Below are positions 5,412-5,596 of a stretch of DNA of 5,596 nucleotides, piece after piece. The number at the start of each line of letters is the position of its first letter. The first letter of the stretch is position 1. Both the position numbers and the translations under genes were made by a program. The stretch spans positions 1-5,596 of the forward strand of contig CAMFLN010000276.1 in NCBI GenBank assembly GCA_945957305.1, given 5' to 3'. The stretch is from an uncultured Planctomycetaceae bacterium (lineage in GTDB: Bacteria > Planctomycetota > Planctomycetia > Pirellulales > JACPPG01). Under the pieces are notes generated by a model. The model was not told the DNA's origin, did no database searches, and was given only the letters and a program-made list of their open reading frames with translations.

Positions 5412-5596
5412 ATGAATGTTCCGCGTGTCAAAACGATCAAAGGCAAGCTCAACGGCCTGGTGTTCTTCAGTTCTTTGGGACTGGCCGTGGTGCTGACGGT
5501 CTCGTTGTTCTTGTTGGCCAATTACGGCATTAATGGCCCGCTCTACCAACGGCTGATGCTGCGCAAAAGTGCTATGGCGGAATTCGAGCCCTGCAC
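5412..5596 (+). CDS. Methyl-accepting chemotaxis protein, N-terminal fragment (runs off the window)
   Basis: ATG 5412 opens a frame that continues to the window end with 61 full codons visible. Residues 1-13 are basic (three Lys and one Arg), residues about 14-37 are a single hydrophobic membrane segment, and the sequence YGINGPLYQRLMLRKSAMAEF follows at about 38-58. The motif NGPLYQR just after the first membrane helix is typical of a class of chemoreceptors (VNGPLY..I..GKDL in members I recall), so the following part should be a periplasmic sensor, then HAMP and signalling domains. These are not in the window, so the call rests on the N-terminus alone. The ribosome site is weak (a GCGAG at 5401-5405). 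A receiver output gene lies just upstream on the same strand, consistent with a chemosensory cluster. Confidence 0.7.
   Translation, partial: MNVPRVKTIKGKLNGLVFFSSLGLAVVLTVSLFLLANYGINGPLYQRLMLRKSAMAEFEPC

Noticed and set aside
5053..5536. GCATTAATG at 5053-5061 and again at 5528-5536
   Set aside because: The second copy is within codons of the chemoreceptor (Gly-Ile-Asn-Gly), and nine-base repeats occur by chance; no third copy or regular spacing was seen.
5067..5549. A 160-residue minus-strand open frame across the gap before the chemoreceptor
   Set aside because: It runs antisense into the chemoreceptor start, its product is low-complexity and Arg-rich without motifs, and it crosses several hairpins; I treat it as noncoding.

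Overview
The window looks like chromosomal DNA of a planctomycete, probably of the Pirellulales type. The evidence is the GC-rich coding sequence and four protein types I associate with that phylum: an alpha-toroid plus DUF4159 secreted protein, a tiny lysine/arginine-rich protein, a planctomycete-style ECF sigma factor overlapping an anti-sigma-like gene, and a receiver-phosphatase regulator. The assignment rests on recognised protein families, not on a database search.

Layout. (1) Positions 1-1728, minus strand: a secreted protein with prenyltransferase/squalene-cyclase-like repeats followed by a DUF4159 domain; its C-terminus lies beyond the window. (2) 1911-1997, minus: tRNA-Ser (anticodon TGA). 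(3) 2176-2583, plus: a complete small transcription unit with a promoter that has two dyads at its -35 side, a GTG-started 64-residue basic protein, and a strong intrinsic terminator. (4) 2621-3480, minus: an ECF sigma factor whose stop overlaps the start of a short anti-sigma-like gene (ATGA). The second gene ends soon after its conserved head and has no membrane anchor. (5) 3782-5023, plus, divergent from the sigma gene: a 413-residue response regulator with a WspR-like receiver joined to a PP2C/SpoIIE-type phosphatase. (6) 5412 to the window end, plus: the N-terminus of a membrane chemoreceptor (MCP), after a 388-base leader-like gap with several hairpins.

How the parts may work together. 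The receiver resembles that of WspR, the diguanylate cyclase output of the Wsp chemosensory pathway, but the GGDEF output is replaced by a phosphatase. A chemoreceptor begins just downstream. The best candidate for an unusual system is therefore a Wsp-like surface-sensing array whose output is protein dephosphorylation (for example of an anti-sigma antagonist) instead of cyclic-di-GMP. The genes needed to test this (CheA, CheW, methyltransferase, methylesterase, STAS protein) would lie past the right edge and cannot be seen. The sigma/anti-sigma pair is a divergent neighbour; any link to the phosphatase is speculation.
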